Source of the DNA: a virus | DNA length: 20,358 bases | Strand: one strand, 5' to 3' | Virus record (IMG/VR): IMGVR_UViG_3300037296_000248 | Span: 1 to 20,358 of that record | Shown: one piece after another, positions 20,224-20,358 of the stretch | Layout: the number at the start of each line of letters is the position of its first letter | Position numbering within the stretch: position 1 is the first letter of the stretch | Notes under the pieces: model-generated | Told to the model about the DNA's origin: nothing | Databases searched by the model: none | Seen by the model: only the letters and a program-made list of their open reading frames with translations | Program-made: the position numbers and the translations under genes

Positions 20224-20358
20224 ATGGCCGCGCTGACGGAGTTCCGCATTGATATTGCGCCAGATGTGCAGCAGTGTCCGACGCTCTTTCTTGATCGTCA
20301 GTTGATCCATGTCGCTATTGAGTTTTGCAAAGAGACAAAGATTGCGGAGCCGCCAGCG
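20224..20358 (+). CDS. Head-tail adaptor-like protein (partial)
   Basis: ATG at 20224 follows the previous stop directly (TAAATG), without its own Shine-Dalgarno, so translation is coupled. The 45 visible residues (IDIAPDVQQCPTLFLDRQLI, then HVAIEFCKETKIAEPPA) match the N-terminus of podophage adaptor proteins with the C-P-x-x-x-x-x-x-L then A-x-x-F-C-x-x-T pattern. The rest of the gene is beyond the window. Confidence 0.65.
   Translation, partial: MAALTEFRIDIAPDVQQCPTLFLDRQLIHVAIEFCKETKIAEPPA

Overview
The window is most of an integrated temperate phage: the lysogeny/early control region on the left, replication and recombination genes in the middle, and lysis, packaging and head genes on the right. 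The head genes are podovirus-like: an N4-gp56-type major capsid protein, a P22-like large portal and a large terminase. The moderately AT-rich composition, strong Shine-Dalgarno sequences and gene families (NinB, DUF1364, RusA, GH108 endolysin, gp49-like protein) point to a gammaproteobacterial host, quite possibly marine. The host genus cannot be fixed from sequence alone. No integrase, attachment site, tRNA or CRISPR array was seen; an integrase probably lies beyond the left edge, next to the AlpA/excisionase-type gene.

Layout. 1-482 (minus): the start of an unknown gene, a 53-aa membrane peptide and an AlpA-like regulator. 764-2293 (minus): a three-gene unit of S24-family CI-like repressor, a small lipoprotein and an unknown 129-aa protein, ending at a terminator; these two followers of the repressor are likely expressed in the lysogen. 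2294-2402: a divergent operator/promoter region. 2403-3137: a Cro/YdaS-like protein and two small early proteins. 3239-4460: a small peptide, a winged-helix protein and an O-like replication protein whose own gene carries a cluster of G/C-tract repeats that looks like the replication origin. 4470-7957: a PAPS-reductase-family protein, an unknown protein, NinB, a DUF1364 nuclease-like protein, RusA and an unknown 287-aa protein in the position of a Q antiterminator. Several of these genes overlap by a few bases.

7958-8674 holds almost no protein-coding sequence: a probable late promoter, two stacked hairpins, and a 35-aa secreted peptide with a strong ribosome-binding site and its own terminator. 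8571-11528 is an accessory (moron) block: a YjzC-like protein flanked by short repeats, a minus-strand two-helix membrane protein, and a four-gene plus-strand cassette ending in a one-helix membrane protein. None of these has a recognisable phage function, so this is the best place to look for a new host-interaction, superinfection-exclusion or defence system.

11682-20358: lysis genes (XhlA-like protein, GH108 muramidase, small hydrophobic protein), a gp49-like fusion protein, small and large terminase, portal, an acidic scaffold, major capsid protein, a small head protein and the start of a head-tail adaptor. At least five good intrinsic terminators lie between these same-direction genes without obvious new promoters. 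That suggests late transcription depends on processive antitermination, consistent with a Q-like function for the 287-aa protein.
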